From: Pseudomonas fluorescens | GTDB taxonomy: Bacteria > Pseudomonadota > Gammaproteobacteria > Pseudomonadales > Pseudomonadaceae | DNA length: 64,000 bases | Reading direction: 5' to 3' | Assembly (NCBI RefSeq): GCF_001307155.1 | Contig: NZ_CP012830.1 | Coordinates: forward strand, 2,680,501-2,744,500 | Shown: in pieces, positions 1 through 9,662 of the stretch | Numbering within the stretch: the stretch's first letter is position 1 | Layout: the number at the start of each line of letters is the position of its first letter | The notes under the pieces: generated by a model | Seen by the model: the letters and a program-made list of their open reading frames with translations, nothing else | Told to the model about the DNA's origin: nothing | The model's database searches: none | Position numbers and translations under genes: made by a program

Positions 1-3000
1 GGCGTGGTGCTGTTGTTCTTCGGTTTGGCGTTTTTGCTGCGCTACGCCACCGAAGGCATGGTGGTGCCAATTGAATTGCGTTACGCCGGGGTCGCTGCGG
101 CCGCGTTGGCGTTGCTGGGCCTGGGTTGGTGGTTGCGACTGCGCAACACCAACTACGCGTTGATCCTGCAGGGGACCGGCATTGCCGTGCTGTACCTGAC
201 GGTGTTCGCCGCCATGCGCCTGCACCCGTTGCTCGACCCGACGGCGGCGTTGGGCTTGCTGGTGGCGGTGACGATCTTCTCGGCGATTCTGGCGATCACC
301 CAGGACTCGCTCGCGCTGGCCTGTGCGGCGGCATTGGGCGGGTTCGCCGCGCCGATCCTGACCTCCACCGGCGCCGGCAACCATGTCGCGCTGTTCAGCT
401 ACTTCGCCTTGCTCAACACCGGCATCCTCGCCATCGCCTGGTTCAAGGCCTGGCGGCCGCTGAACCTGATTGGCTTCGCCGGCACCTTCGGCATTGGCTT
501 TGCCTGGGGCGTGCGTTCCTATACGCCGGAACTGCTGTGGAGCACCGAGCCGTTCCTGATCCTGTTCTTCCTCATGTACCTGGCGATCGGCTTGTTGTTC
601 ACCCGCCGCAAACTGCTCGAGATGACTGACGCGCCGGAGGATGACAGCCGTGACGCGCTGTTGCGCTGGTCGGCGCGCAAGGGCGACTACGTCGACGGCA
701 CGATGCTCTTCGGTCCACCACTGGTGGGCTTTGGCATGCAGTTCGCGCTGATTCATCATTTTGAGTTCGCTGCCGCGTTCAGCGCGCTGGCGTTGGGCAT
801 CGTGTACATGGGCCTGGCGCGTTTTCTCAGCGGCGGTCGAGCCCTGCTGCTGGCGGAAACCTGCCTGGCGCTGGGGGTGATTTTCGCCAGCCTGGCGATC
901 CCGCTGGGTCTCGATGCGCGCTGGACGGCGGCCGCCTGGGCGGTGGAGGGCGCGGGAATCTTCTGGCTTGGCTTGCGTCAGCATCGGCCGTTGGCGCGGG
1001 CTTTTGCCTTGCTGTTGCAGCTGGGTTCGGCGCTGGCGTTCCTCAGCAAACTGAGCCTGGGCGACAGCAGTCTGCTCGATGGTTCAGCGCTTGGTGCGCT
1101 GATGCTCGGCGTGGCGTTGCTGTTCAGTTTCTACCACTTGCGCAACGCTTCCCCTGAGCAAACCTCGGCCTGGGAACGCAAGGGCTTGCCGGTGTTGGCC
1201 TGTGCAGGACTGACGTTCCTTTATCTGTTGGCGCCGTTGTCCTTCTTCACCCACGGTACTGCGATCAGTTGGGCGCTGGCCGGTTTGGTGACGTTGTTTG
1301 TCGGCTTGCGCCTGCAATCGCGAACCTTCCTGTTTACGGCGTTTGGGGTGCAACTGCTGGGCGGTGTGTTGTTCCTGCTGCGGCTGCAAGGCGCCAGCGG
1401 TGAGGAGGCGGCGGTGTTCAGTGCTGGCTGGAGCGGTTTGCTCACCGCATCGTTGATTGGCCTGGCGTTGATCGGTGGAATGCTGTTCGCCGCTCGCGAC
1501 GACATGGTGCGCAGTGACGCACGATTGCTGCGTGGGTTGTCGGTGGTGTTGCTGGCCGGGTTGGTGCTGATCAATCTGGCGGTGCTGTTCGTGTTGCCGT
1601 GGCAAACGGCGAGCGCGGTGTGGGCGGCCAGCGGTCTGTTGATCATCTGGCTGAGCCTGTACTTGCAGCAGCGGGTGAGTTTTGTCTTTGGCTTGTTGTT
1701 GCAGGTGATCGGCGGCGCGGCGTTCCTGATCGCGGGGCCCGAACTGCTCGGGCCGCTCGCCAGCGAAGGTCTGCGGCCACTGGGCCACAGCGGTTTCTGG
1801 ACGCCGATGGTGCTCGGGCTGGCGGCGATGGTCGGTGCCTGGCGCTTGCAGCTTGGCAATCATGCCAGTGCGTTCGATGCCTTGAGTTTGCAGCGCTTGT
1901 CCGAGTTGCTGCTGGTGTGGGGCGCCGCCTGGTGGGCGCTGGCGCTGATCAGCGAAGTGCTGCGGTTTGCACCGCTGAACCTGCAAGCCACGCTGTTGCT
2001 GGGCCTCGCAGCGCTGAGCGTCGCAGTGTGGACGTTGTTGTCCCGACGACTGCAATGGCCGGCACTGGGCGTGCTCTGCACGTTGCTGATTCCAGCGGCG
2101 GCGCTGGTATTGGTCGCGGCCTGGTATTCGCGTTATCACCCTGCAGCGAATTTCGGCTGGCTGGCGTGGGCGATGGTGTTCGGGATGCATTTCATCTCGC
2201 TGCGGCGCTTGGCGCCGATGCTCCCCGCGCGAGTATTGAGCGCTGCTCACGTGGTGGGTTGCTGGCTGTTGATCGGCGTGTTGGCGCTGGAGCTGCGTTA
2301 CGGCTTGCTGGTGTTGTCCGAGCAATACAACGCTTGGCGCTGGCTGGGTTGGGCGATCTTGCCGAGCCTGTATCTGGTGCTGATGGCCGCACCGCGCGCC
2401 TGGCCGTGGCCGGTGTCGGCGTATGCCCGCGAGTACCGCGTGTACGCCGCGCTACCGCTGGCGCTGTTGATGCTCGGCTGGTTCTGGCTGGCGAACATTG
2501 CCAGCGACGGCACCGCCGAACCGTTGCCTTATCTGCCGTTGCTCAACCCGTTGGACATCGGCCTGCTGTTTGCCTTGTTCGGCGTTTATATGTGGTCGCG
2601 CAGTGCGGTCAGCCAATTGGCGATTCGTGCCGATTACGCCGAGGGTGCCACGCAAGTGGTGGCCGGAGTCTCGCTGTTTGCCTTCTTCACCGCGCTGGTG
2701 ATGCGCAGCGCTCACCATTGGGCTGGCGTGCCGTATGAGTTGGATGCGTTGCTGGAGTCGATGTTGGTGCAGGCGGGCTTGTCGATCGTCTGGACCCTGA
2801 TTGCCCTGAGCCTGATGATCGGCGGGCATTTGCGCCATCGTCGGGAAGTCTGGCTGGTCGGCGCGGCGTTGATTGCGCTGGTGGTCGCCAAACTGGTCTT
2901 TGTCGAACTGAGTAACCGCGGCGGTCTGGCGCGGATCGTGTCGTTTATCGGCGTGGGCGTGTTGCTGCTGGTAGTGGGCTATTTCGCACCGCTGCCACCC

Positions 3001-3066
3001 AAACGCGCCGAACCAACGCCCGGGCCTGAGAAACCGGCCAATGAATCTGAAGGAGTGTCGTCTTGA
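1..3066 (+). CDS. DUF2339 polytopic membrane protein, 5' truncated
   Basis: Very hydrophobic protein of at least 1021 residues, open from the first base of the window, so its N-terminus lies upstream. The sequence is a long series of membrane segments (more than 20) separated by short polar loops, with a polar C-terminal tail rich in Pro and Glu. The opening residues (VVLLFFGLAFLLRYATEG) match the start of the membrane region of DUF2339 proteins, which normally have a further N-terminal soluble or coiled-coil part. Function is not established; an envelope role is inferred. The stop overlaps the start of the DUF3999 gene by 4 bp, so the two are co-translated partners. Confidence 0.85.
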   Translation, partial: GVVLLFFGLAFLLRYATEGMVVPIELRYAGVAAAALALLGLGWWLRLRNTNYALILQGTGIAVLYLTVFAAMRLHPLLDPTAALGLLVAVTIFSAILAITQDSLALACAAALGGFAAPILTSTGAGNHVALFSYFALLNTGILAIAWFKAWRPLNLIGFAGTFGIGFAWGVRSYTPELLWSTEPFLILFFLMYLAIGLLFTRRKLLEMTDAPEDDSRDALLRWSARKGDYVDGTMLFGPPLVGFGMQFALIHHFEFAAAFSALALGIVYMGLARFLSGGRALLLAETCLALGVIFASLAIPLGLDARWTAAAWAVEGAGIFWLGLRQHRPLARAFALLLQLGSALAFLSKLSLGDSSLLDGSALGALMLGVALLFSFYHLRNASPEQTSAWERKGLPVLACAGLTFLYLLAPLSFFTHGTAISWALAGLVTLFVGLRLQSRTFLFTAFGVQLLGGVLFLLRLQGASGEEAAVFSAGWSGLLTASLIGLALIGGMLFAARDDMVRSDARLLRGLSVVLLAGLVLINLAVLFVLPWQTASAVWAASGLLIIWLSLYLQQRVSFVFGLLLQVIGGAAFLIAGPELLGPLASEGLRPLGHSGFWTPMVLGLAAMVGAWRLQLGNHASAFDALSLQRLSELLLVWGAAWWALALISEVLRFAPLNLQATLLLGLAALSVAVWTLLSRRLQWPALGVLCTLLIPAAALVLVAAWYSRYHPAANFGWLAWAMVFGMHFISLRRLAPMLPARVLSAAHVVGCWLLIGVLALELRYGLLVLSEQYNAWRWLGWAILPSLYLVLMAAPRAWPWPVSAYAREYRVYAALPLALLMLGWFWLANIASDGTAEPLPYLPLLNPLDIGLLFALFGVYMWSRSAVSQLAIRADYAEGATQVVAGVSLFAFFTALVMRSAHHWAGVPYELDALLESMLVQAGLSIVWTLIALSLMIGGHLRHRREVWLVGAALIALVVAKLVFVELSNRGGLARIVSFIGVGVLLLVVGYFAPLPPKRAEPTPGPEKPANESEGVSS

Positions 3067-4427
3067 ATCGGAAGTGGTCGCTGGGCGTTGTTGGACTCTG
3101 TGTGGCGTTGTCGGCCACGGCTCAGGAAGCACCGGCAGACTTCACCACGCAGGTGCCGTTGAGCCTGAGCGGCGAAGGGCCGTGGTATCGCCTCGAGTTG
3201 CCGCTGGCGGTGCAATTGAATGCGCGCCAGACCGATCTCAGCGACGTGCGGGTATTCAACGCAGCCGGTGAAGTGCAGGCCTATTCGCTGGCGCGGGAAC
3301 AGGCGCAGAGTCGCGAAAGTCTGGTGGTGAATAACGTCAAGTGGTTCCCGATTTACGACTCGGCCTCTGCTAGCGAGGCGGTGCCAAGTGTGCGCGTGCA
3401 GTCGAATGCCAGCGGCACGCTGGTGGAGGTCCAGCCATCGAATCCGCTCAAGGCTGGCAAAGAAGTACTGCGCGGCTGGTTACTGGACGCCAGCGCGATC
3501 AAGGCGCCGTTGCAGCAGTTGATCCTCGACTGGAGCAGCGAGCGCGACGGCTTCCAGCGTTTCAGCATCGAAGCCAGTGATGATTTGCAGCATTGGCAGC
3601 CGTGGGGCGAAGGTCAGGTAGCGCGGCTGTCGTTTGCCGACGAACGCGTCGAACAGCATGACGTCGATTTGCCGGGGCAGAGCGCGCGTTATCTGCGCTT
3701 GCTGTGGAAAACCCCGCAAGCGGCGCCCGCGCTGACCTCGGCGCAACTGCAAAGCACCAGTTCCAGCTACCTGCCGCAGCCGTTGGTCTGGTCCGAGCCG
3801 TTGGCCGGCAGCAGCGCCAGGGCCGGCGAATACACCTGGCAATTGCCGATGGGTTTGAGCGTGGAGCGCTTGCAGGTCGAGTTGAGCCAGGCCAACAGCC
3901 TGGCGCCGGTGACCCTGTCGGGACGTCGCGAAAGCAGTTTGCCGTGGCAGCCCTTGAGCAGCGGTTTGCTCTATCGGCTGACGCAAAATGGCCAGGACGT
4001 GGTGCAGAACCAATTGCAGCTGCCTGGCCATGTGGTGCAGCAGTTGAAACTGACCGTCGATGAGCGCGGCGGCGGCTTGGGCGCACAGGCTCCGACAGTG
4101 CGCTATGCCGTGCGCTCGACCCAAGTGGTGTTCCTCGCTCGCGGGGTGGGGCCGTACACACTGGCGCTGGGTAGCGCGACGGTTAAAGCGGCGAGTTTGC
4201 CGCTGTCGACGCTGATTCCCGATTACAGTCCCAAGCGTCTGGCAACGTTGGGCCAGGCCAAGGTCGATGGTGCGGCGGTGGTGACTTCGCCGGCTGCGGC
4301 AGTGGCGCCGATTGTCTTGGGCATGAACTGGAAGAAGATCGGCTTGTGGGCGGTGCTCTTGCTAGGGGTAGCGGGGTTGGCGGGGATGGCGTTCAGTTTG
4401 CTGCGCAAACCACCTGTCAAATCCTGA
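3063..4427 (+). CDS. DUF3999 domain protein, exported, membrane-anchored
   Basis: 454 residues. An N-terminal signal peptide (about residues 1-20, ending near ATAQEA), a beta-rich periplasmic region, and a C-terminal membrane helix (about 428-448) followed by a basic tail (LLRKPPVKS). This is the usual DUF3999 layout, and DUF3999 genes commonly follow DUF2339 genes. The start is TTG, overlapping the upstream stop as TTGA; a strong AAGGAG lies at 3050-3055, which supports it over any downstream ATG. Function is unknown; a periplasmic partner of the upstream membrane protein is inferred. Confidence 0.8.
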   Translation: MNRKWSLGVVGLCVALSATAQEAPADFTTQVPLSLSGEGPWYRLELPLAVQLNARQTDLSDVRVFNAAGEVQAYSLAREQAQSRESLVVNNVKWFPIYDSASASEAVPSVRVQSNASGTLVEVQPSNPLKAGKEVLRGWLLDASAIKAPLQQLILDWSSERDGFQRFSIEASDDLQHWQPWGEGQVARLSFADERVEQHDVDLPGQSARYLRLLWKTPQAAPALTSAQLQSTSSSYLPQPLVWSEPLAGSSARAGEYTWQLPMGLSVERLQVELSQANSLAPVTLSGRRESSLPWQPLSSGLLYRLTQNGQDVVQNQLQLPGHVVQQLKLTVDERGGGLGAQAPTVRYAVRSTQVVFLARGVGPYTLALGSATVKAASLPLSTLIPDYSPKRLATLGQAKVDGAAVVTSPAAAVAPIVLGMNWKKIGLWAVLLLGVAGLAGMAFSLLRKPPVKS

Positions 4428-4449
4428 GGCTGGCGCAGTTTTCTCTTTT

Positions 4450-4592
4450 GTGGCGAGGGAGCTTGCTCCCGCCGGCCGGTCCGCGTTAGGGCGTAGCAGT
4501 CGTAAACCTACGGATGCGATCTATTTGAAGCACCGCGCCGTATGGTTTTGGGGCCGCTTCGCGCCCCAGCGGGAGCAAGCTCCCTCGCCACA
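4450..4592. repeat. REP doublet (type A), REPIN-like
   Basis: Two inverted REP copies (left GTGGCGAGGGAGCTTGCTCC, right its complement) separated by about 100 bp of variable sequence containing secondary GCAGTCGTAAA-like and GGTCGCTTCGC-like parts. Located between the DUF3999 gene and fbp. It is one of nine doublets of this type in the window. Such elements are non-autonomous and mobilised by a RAYT transposase elsewhere in the genome. Confidence 0.9.
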
Positions 4593-4726
4593 GTTATGTG
4601 CATTTGCAGCTACGCTCAACCTCGCGCATGAACTCTATTCAGTGAATCTCGTCTGATAAGAGGAATTGCGCACCGACTCGCGTTAAACTGCGCGGGTTTT
4701 TAGCCCCCATTCCTTCGGAGCCTTCC

Positions 4727-5737
4727 ATGTCCCGCGTTACCTTGAGTCGCTATCTGATTGAGCAGACCCGTAGCAACAACACTCCTGCCGATCTGCGCTT
4801 TCTGATCGAAGTAGTGGCGCGTGCTTGCAAGGAAATCAGCCACGCCGTTTCCAAAGGCGCCCTGGGCGGCGTTCTGGGCAGCATGGGCACTGAAAACGTG
4901 CAAGGCGAAGTCCAGAAGAAACTCGACGTAATCTCCAACGAAATCCTGCTCGAAGCCAACGAATGGGGCGGTCACCTGGCCGGCATGGCGTCCGAAGAAA
5001 TGGACAACGCCTACCAGATCCCGGGCAAATACCCGAAAGGCGCGTACCTGCTGGTATTCGACCCACTGGACGGTTCGTCGAACATCGATATCAACGCGCC
5101 GGTCGGTACGATCTTCTCGGTGCTGCGTTGCCCGAACGAATACCTGAGCCAGAACGAACCCTTGAACGAAAAGGCGTTCCTGCAGCCAGGCACCCAACAG
5201 GTAGCCGCCGGTTATGCCATCTACGGCCCGCAAACCATGCTGGTGCTGACCCTCGGTGATGGCGTGAAAGGCTTTACCCTGGACCGTGAAATGGGCAGTT
5301 TCGTACTGACCCATGAAGACATCAAGATCCCGTCCTCCACTCAGGAATTCGCGATCAACATGTCCAACCAGCGTCACTGGGAAGCGCCGGTACAACGCTA
5401 CGTCGGCGAACTGCTGGCTGGCGAAGAAGGCCCGCTGAAAAAGAACTACAACATGCGCTGGGTCGCCGCGATGGTGGCCGACGTGCACCGCATCCTGACC
5501 CGTGGTGGCCTGTTCATGTACCCACGTGACAGCCGCGAGCCCTCCAAACCGGGCAAACTGCGCTTGATGTACGAAGCCAACCCGATGTCGTTCCTGGTTG
5601 AACAGGCCGGCGGCGCGTCCACTAACGGTCACCAGCGTATTCTCGACATCCAGCCTGAAGGCCTGCACCAGCGTGTAGCGGTGTTCCTGGGCTCGAAAGA
5701 AGAAGTCGAACGCGCCACGGCTTACCACAAGGAATAA
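4727..5737 (+). CDS. fbp: Fructose-1,6-bisphosphatase, class 1
   Basis: 336 residues, the normal length for class 1 FBPase. Hydrolyses fructose-1,6-bisphosphate to fructose-6-phosphate in gluconeogenesis, in the cytoplasm. The metal-binding core is visible as [16 protein letters not shown] (about 112-127), with an acidic pair near E90/E91 and the substrate-binding [19 protein letters not shown] near the C-terminus. Gluconeogenesis matters in Pseudomonas, which prefers organic acids. The DUF924 gene begins 3 bp after the stop and is probably co-transcribed. Confidence 0.97.
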   Translation: MSRVTLSRYLIEQTRSNNTPADLRFLIEVVARACKEISHAVSKGALGGVLGSMGTENVQGEVQKKLDVISNEILLEANEWGGHLAGMASEEMDNAYQIPGKYPKGAYLLVFDPLDGSSNIDINAPVGTIFSVLRCPNEYLSQNEPLNEKAFLQPGTQQVAAGYAIYGPQTMLVLTLGDGVKGFTLDREMGSFVLTHEDIKIPSSTQEFAINMSNQRHWEAPVQRYVGELLAGEEGPLKKNYNMRWVAAMVADVHRILTRGGLFMYPRDSREPSKPGKLRLMYEANPMSFLVEQAGGASTNGHQRILDIQPEGLHQRVAVFLGSKEEVERATAYHKE

Positions 5738-5740
5738 ACC

Positions 5741-6343
5741 ATGACCGCGCCCTGGCAGCCGTTGCTCGAATGGTGGTTCGGTTCAGCCGACGATCCCAAC
5801 GAAGTGGCGGCGCAGAAGGGCAAGTTATGGTTCGGTAAGCGTGACAGCCAGGACCTCGAAGCGCGCAGGCGTTTCGGGGATCTGGTGGAACAGGCACTGG
5901 CCGGCGGATTGACCGAGTGGACGCAATGTCCCGAAGGTTGGCTGGCCCTGGTGTTATTGCTTGATCAGTTACCGCGGATGATCTTTCGCGAAACCCCCAA
6001 ATCCTTTGCCGGCGACTTGAGAGCCCAGGCTCTGGTAGCGCAAGGCATTGCCGCAGATCTCGATCGGCAACTGCGGCCTATCCAGCGGGTGTTCATCTAC
6101 CTGGTGTTCGAGCATTGCGAGCACCTGGCGGTGCAAAACGAAGCCATCTCTCGCTTTGCCGACTTGCTGGCTGAGCAACCCGAGGCGGATCGTGCGGTGT
6201 TTGCCGATAACCTCGATTACGCTGAACGGCATCAGAAAATCATCGCTCGGTTTGGACGTTTTCCCCATCGCAACAAGATTCTTGGGCGTGAGAGTACGCC
6301 GGAAGAGTTGGCGTTTTTGAGTGGGCCGGGGTCGCGGTTCTAG
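5741..6343 (+). CDS. DUF924 family protein
   Basis: 200 residues of the DUF924 (TPR-like helical) family. Recognisable family features are WWFG near the start, LVLLLDQLPRMIF (about 69-81), the FIYLVFEHCEHLAVQNEAI helix and the C-terminal RFGRFPHRNKILGRESTPEE signature. No enzymatic role is established. It starts 3 bp after fbp, so it is likely the second gene of that operon. Confidence 0.85.
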   Translation: MTAPWQPLLEWWFGSADDPNEVAAQKGKLWFGKRDSQDLEARRRFGDLVEQALAGGLTEWTQCPEGWLALVLLLDQLPRMIFRETPKSFAGDLRAQALVAQGIAADLDRQLRPIQRVFIYLVFEHCEHLAVQNEAISRFADLLAEQPEADRAVFADNLDYAERHQKIIARFGRFPHRNKILGRESTPEELAFLSGPGSRF

Positions 6344-6364
6344 ATTTTCTGTGTTGCTCAAACC

Positions 6365-6458
6365 GCTATCGCGAGCAAGCTTTGCTCCTACGGAGTTTCG
6401 ATTGTTCACGATGTGTGAATCACCGCGATCCTGTAGGCGCAAGGCTTGCCCGCGATGG
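6365..6458. repeat. REP doublet (type B)
   Basis: Inverted pair of the second REP type: ATCGCGAGCAAGCTTTGCTC on the left and TAGGCGCAAGGCTTGCCCGC on the right, about 94 bp in all. It lies between the convergent DUF924 and chemoreceptor genes, ending about 15 bp before the chemoreceptor stop. Confidence 0.85.
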
Positions 6459-6472
6459 GGCCCGAGAGAGTA

Positions 6473-8353
6473 CTAAATCCTGAAACTACCCACCAACTGC
6501 TTCAACCGCGCCGCTTGCTGCTCAAGATCGGCACAGGCGCGCAAGGTCGATTGCAGGTTTTCCACGCCTTCCTGGTTCAGGGTGTTGATCTCGGTGATGT
6601 CGACGTTGATCGATTCGACCACGGCGGTTTGCTCTTCGGTGGCGGTGGCCACCGACTGGTTCATACCGTCGATTTCGCCGATGCGCTGGGTCACGCTGCC
6701 CAGGCGCTCACCGGCCTGGTTGGCGATGCCGACGCTGCTTTCGCTCTGGCGCTGACTGTCGGTCATGATGGCGACCGCCTCACGGGCGCCGACTTGCAGC
6801 TCTTCAATCATCTTTTGCACTTGCTGCGCCGAGTCCTGAGTGCGATGCGCGAGGTTGCGCACTTCGTCGGCAACCACGGCGAAACCACGTCCGGCCTCAC
6901 CCGCGCGCGCCGCTTCGATCGCGGCGTTGAGAGCCAGCAGGTTGGTTTGCTGGGAGATGCTGGTGATGACTTCGAGAATCTGCCCGATATTCACCGTGTT
7001 GCTGTTCAGCGTTTCGATGTTGCCGCACGAGTCGCTGATTTTGGCCGACAGTTGCTGCATCGCCGCGATGGTCTTATCCACCACTTGCTGACCGTCTTCA
7101 GCCAGGCTCCGGGCGTCGCTGGAATGTTGCGAGGCGAGGGCGGCGTTCTGGGCGATTTCCTGGGCGGCGGCGCCAAGCTGGTTGATCGCCGCGGCCACGC
7201 TGCTGGTGCGCGAGGCTTGCTGGTCGGAATTGAACATCGACGAGTTGGACGCGCTGACTACACGCAGGGCGACTTCGTTGACCTGGCCGGTGGCCGATGA
7301 CACTTCGCGGATCGAGGTGTGAATACGCTCGACGAAGCGGTTGAACGAAGTGCCCAGCGCCCCGAATTCGTCCTGGCCATGAATGGTCAGGCGCTTGGTC
7401 AGGTCGCCTTCACCCTCGGCGATGTCATGCATGGCACGGCCCATGGTCAGCAATGGCTGCATCAGGACGCGGATCAGCATACTGAGCAGCGTGATGATGA
7501 TCACCACGGCAATCACCATGGCGATGATTGCCGAGGTGCGGAACTCACTGAGCATCGAGAATGCGGTGTCCTGGTCGAGCACCAGGGCCACGTACCAGTC
7601 AGCCGACGGCACGCCGTTGACGTGGGTGAACGAGATGAACTGGGTCTTGCCGTCCACCTCGACTTCCTTCATGCCGGGGCTGACCTTCGGCGCACCCGCG
7701 GGATAAGCCTCGGTGAGGCTTTTGAGCACCAGTTTGCTGTCCGGGTGAATGAGGATCTTGCCCTCGCTGCTGACGATGAATGCGTGGCCGTGGCCGCCGA
7801 AGTTCAGCGAGTTGATGATGGTGCTGATGCTGCTCAGGTCGATGTCCGCACCGGCCACGCCGATCATCTGGTTCTGATGCTGTACCGGAGTCGCAACGGT
7901 GATCACCAGCTTGCCTGAGGACGCAGCGATGTAGGGTTCGGTGACGATGGTCTGCTGTGCACTGTTGGCGGCTTTGTACCAGCCACGGGCACGAGGGTCG
8001 TAGTCCGCCGCGCGATTACCGGCCGGCACCGAGAACATCACGCCGTCGGCACCGCCGAAGTAGCTCAACTGAAAGTTGCTGGTGTACGCCGGCAGGCCGA
8101 CCACGCGTTTCAGGTTGTCCAGCGCCGGACCGTCGACGGCCACTTGCTGGGCCAGCGATTGCAGCAACTGGATGCGGCTTTCCAGCCAGGTCTGGATGTT
8201 GCTGGTGGTCAGGCTACCGAGTTCCTGCATCGAGGACTCGGTGCTGTTGCGCAGGGTTTGGCGCTGACGGTAGTCGTTGAACAGAATGAAACAGGCGAAC
8301 GCTACCGCGACCACAAGGGCAGCGGCGAGCAGGATCTTGTGGCTGAACTTCAT
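6473..8353 (-). CDS. Methyl-accepting chemotaxis protein, dCache sensor
   Basis: About 626 residues. An N-terminal membrane helix (residues 5-25) is followed by a roughly 250-residue periplasmic dCache region with the ligand-pocket style motifs [11 protein letters not shown] and VTVATPV, then a second membrane helix, a HAMP domain and the cytoplasmic signalling domain with the conserved hairpin tip ([20 protein letters not shown]). Many Pseudomonas dCache receptors bind amino acids; the ligand here cannot be read. No C-terminal CheR-binding pentapeptide is seen. The start is chosen at MKFSHK; an ATG at 8365 ([10 protein letters not shown]) and a TTG at 8395 are alternatives, none with a clear ribosome-binding site. 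Confidence 0.9.
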   Translation of the reverse strand: MKFSHKILLAAALVVAVAFACFILFNDYRQRQTLRNSTESSMQELGSLTTSNIQTWLESRIQLLQSLAQQVAVDGPALDNLKRVVGLPAYTSNFQLSYFGGADGVMFSVPAGNRAADYDPRARGWYKAANSAQQTIVTEPYIAASSGKLVITVATPVQHQNQMIGVAGADIDLSSISTIINSLNFGGHGHAFIVSSEGKILIHPDSKLVLKSLTEAYPAGAPKVSPGMKEVEVDGKTQFISFTHVNGVPSADWYVALVLDQDTAFSMLSEFRTSAIIAMVIAVVIIITLLSMLIRVLMQPLLTMGRAMHDIAEGEGDLTKRLTIHGQDEFGALGTSFNRFVERIHTSIREVSSATGQVNEVALRVVSASNSSMFNSDQQASRTSSVAAAINQLGAAAQEIAQNAALASQHSSDARSLAEDGQQVVDKTIAAMQQLSAKISDSCGNIETLNSNTVNIGQILEVITSISQQTNLLALNAAIEAARAGEAGRGFAVVADEVRNLAHRTQDSAQQVQKMIEELQVGAREAVAIMTDSQRQSESSVGIANQAGERLGSVTQRIGEIDGMNQSVATATEEQTAVVESINVDITEINTLNQEGVENLQSTLRACADLEQQAARLKQLVGSFRI

Positions 8354-8571
8354 GTTTCTGGTCATTAAAGGCGCTACCGCGGGAGGACTGATCAACGAGG
8401 AGCGTCAAATTGCCACAGGGCAGGCTTGGCGCTGCTTCTATGTCGACAGGGAAGCGCCAAAGATTAGGCGGGTTTGACGAAAACCGACGAAATACCGATC
8501 AGCGCAAAAAAATGCCTGATTTTGGTGCGAAATGTCGATTTTACCCTTCAAGAAATACCCGGTACGGGTGG

Positions 8572-8598
8572 GAACCAGAAGGGGGTTTTCTCTTCTAA
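8572..8598 (+). promoter_or_regulatory. Candidate AlgU (sigma-22) type promoter
   Basis: GAACCA, a 16-base spacer, then TCTAA, close to the AlgU/RpoE pattern GAACTT-N16/17-TCTGA. It lies about 50 bp ahead of the small lipoprotein gene and is the only promoter-like element seen in that gap. Two mismatches in the -35 keep this tentative. Confidence 0.35.
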
Positions 8599-8646
8599 GC
8601 TTCTGGTTGGCAGCCATGCCTCCCCCTCTTTACCAGGAGTTACACC

Positions 8647-8901
8647 ATGTCGCTGCGATCTATCGCCTTGTTGTCGTTTTGCGTGCTGTTGGCTGCGTGC
8701 AGCAAGATCAACCAGGAAAACTATTCGAAACTCTCGACGGGCATGCCCAAGGCCGAGGTCGAAGCCTTGTTGGGTAAACCTGCCGATTGTTCAGGCGCGT
8801 TGGGCATGTCCAGCTGTACCTGGGGCGACAAGAACAGCTTTATCAGCGTGCAGTACGCCGGTGACAAAGTGCTGATGTTTTCCGGGCAAGGCCTGAAGTA
8901 A
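8647..8901 (+). CDS. Small SmpA/OmlA-like lipoprotein
   Basis: 84 residues. A lipoprotein signal peptide with lipobox LLAAC places the lipidated Cys at residue 19. The mature part (NYSKLSTGMPKAEVEALLGKPADC) is the short helix-turn pattern of BamE/SmpA-like and DUF3862 folds, where a GM.K.EV...LG.P core is typical. A clear AGGAG lies before the ATG. Probably an outer-membrane lipoprotein of unknown role; BamE itself is longer and lies elsewhere. The lipocalin gene follows after 31 bp. Confidence 0.75.
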   Translation: MSLRSIALLSFCVLLAACSKINQENYSKLSTGMPKAEVEALLGKPADCSGALGMSSCTWGDKNSFISVQYAGDKVLMFSGQGLK

Positions 8902-8932
8902 ACCGGGGCCAAACGCCCTCGGGAGAAAAATA

Positions 8933-9502
8933 ATGATGCGGTTAGTAATAGTTCTTTTGGCCGGTCTGTTGTTGGCCGGCTGCGCCACTTCTGGCGATGA
9001 TGCGCTCGCGCCGAAAACGGTCAATAGCGTCAACCTCAAGCGTTACCAGGGTAAATGGTACGAGTTGGCGCGCATGCCGATGTACTTCCAGCGTAACTGC
9101 GCGCAATCCGAAGCCCATTACACCCTCAAGACCGATGGCGACATGGAAGTGTTGAACCGTTGCCTGACCCCAGAGTGGAAATGGGAAGAGGCCAAGGGCA
9201 CGGCAACGCCGCAGATTCCCGGCAAGAACGACAAGCTGTGGGTGAATTTCGATAACTGGTTTACCCGGTTGTTGCCAGGCATGAGCAAGGGTAATTACTG
9301 GGTGCTGTATGTCAGCGATGACTACCAGACCGCGATAGTCGGTAGCCCCAATCGGCGCAACCTGTGGCTGCTGTCACGCAAGCCGGAAGTCAACGCCGAT
9401 ACCCGCGAGGAGCTGCTGAGCAGGGCGCGCCAGCAGGGTTACGACACCACACGCCTGATCTGGCGGGTGTCGGACACCAAAATGGCCCAGACCTCGAAAT
9501 AA
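8933..9502 (+). CDS. blc: Outer-membrane lipoprotein lipocalin Blc
   Basis: 189 residues. The signal peptide has lipobox LLAGC (Cys near residue 17). Bacterial lipocalin motifs follow: the GKWYELARMP motif (about 41-50), YTLKTDGDMEVLNRC, and NYWVLYVSDDYQTAIVGSP, the strand series that closes the barrel. Known Blc proteins bind lysophospholipids or fatty acids at the outer membrane and are stress-induced. Two adjacent ATG codons are possible starts; GGGAG precedes them. Probably shares a transcript with the preceding small lipoprotein. Confidence 0.9.
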   Translation: MMRLVIVLLAGLLLAGCATSGDDALAPKTVNSVNLKRYQGKWYELARMPMYFQRNCAQSEAHYTLKTDGDMEVLNRCLTPEWKWEEAKGTATPQIPGKNDKLWVNFDNWFTRLLPGMSKGNYWVLYVSDDYQTAIVGSPNRRNLWLLSRKPEVNADTREELLSRARQQGYDTTRLIWRVSDTKMAQTSK

Positions 9503-9522
9503 GCGGCGTGCGGTTGGACTCC

Positions 9523-9652
9523 GTGGCGAGGGAGCTTGCTCCCGCTCGGCTGCGCAGCAGTCGTCACTCAGCTGATGAGATCTTTCTGAAAGAGCTCAAT
9601 TGCTGATTTGGGGTCGCTTCGCAACCCAGCGCGAGCAAGCTCCCTCGCCACA
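9523..9652. repeat. REP doublet (type A)
   Basis: Inverted GTGGCGAGGGAGCTTGCTCC and its complement, 130 bp, between the convergent blc and hutF genes; the right copy ends 10 bp before the hutF stop. Confidence 0.9.
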
Positions 9653-9662
9653 GAAGCGGTGA

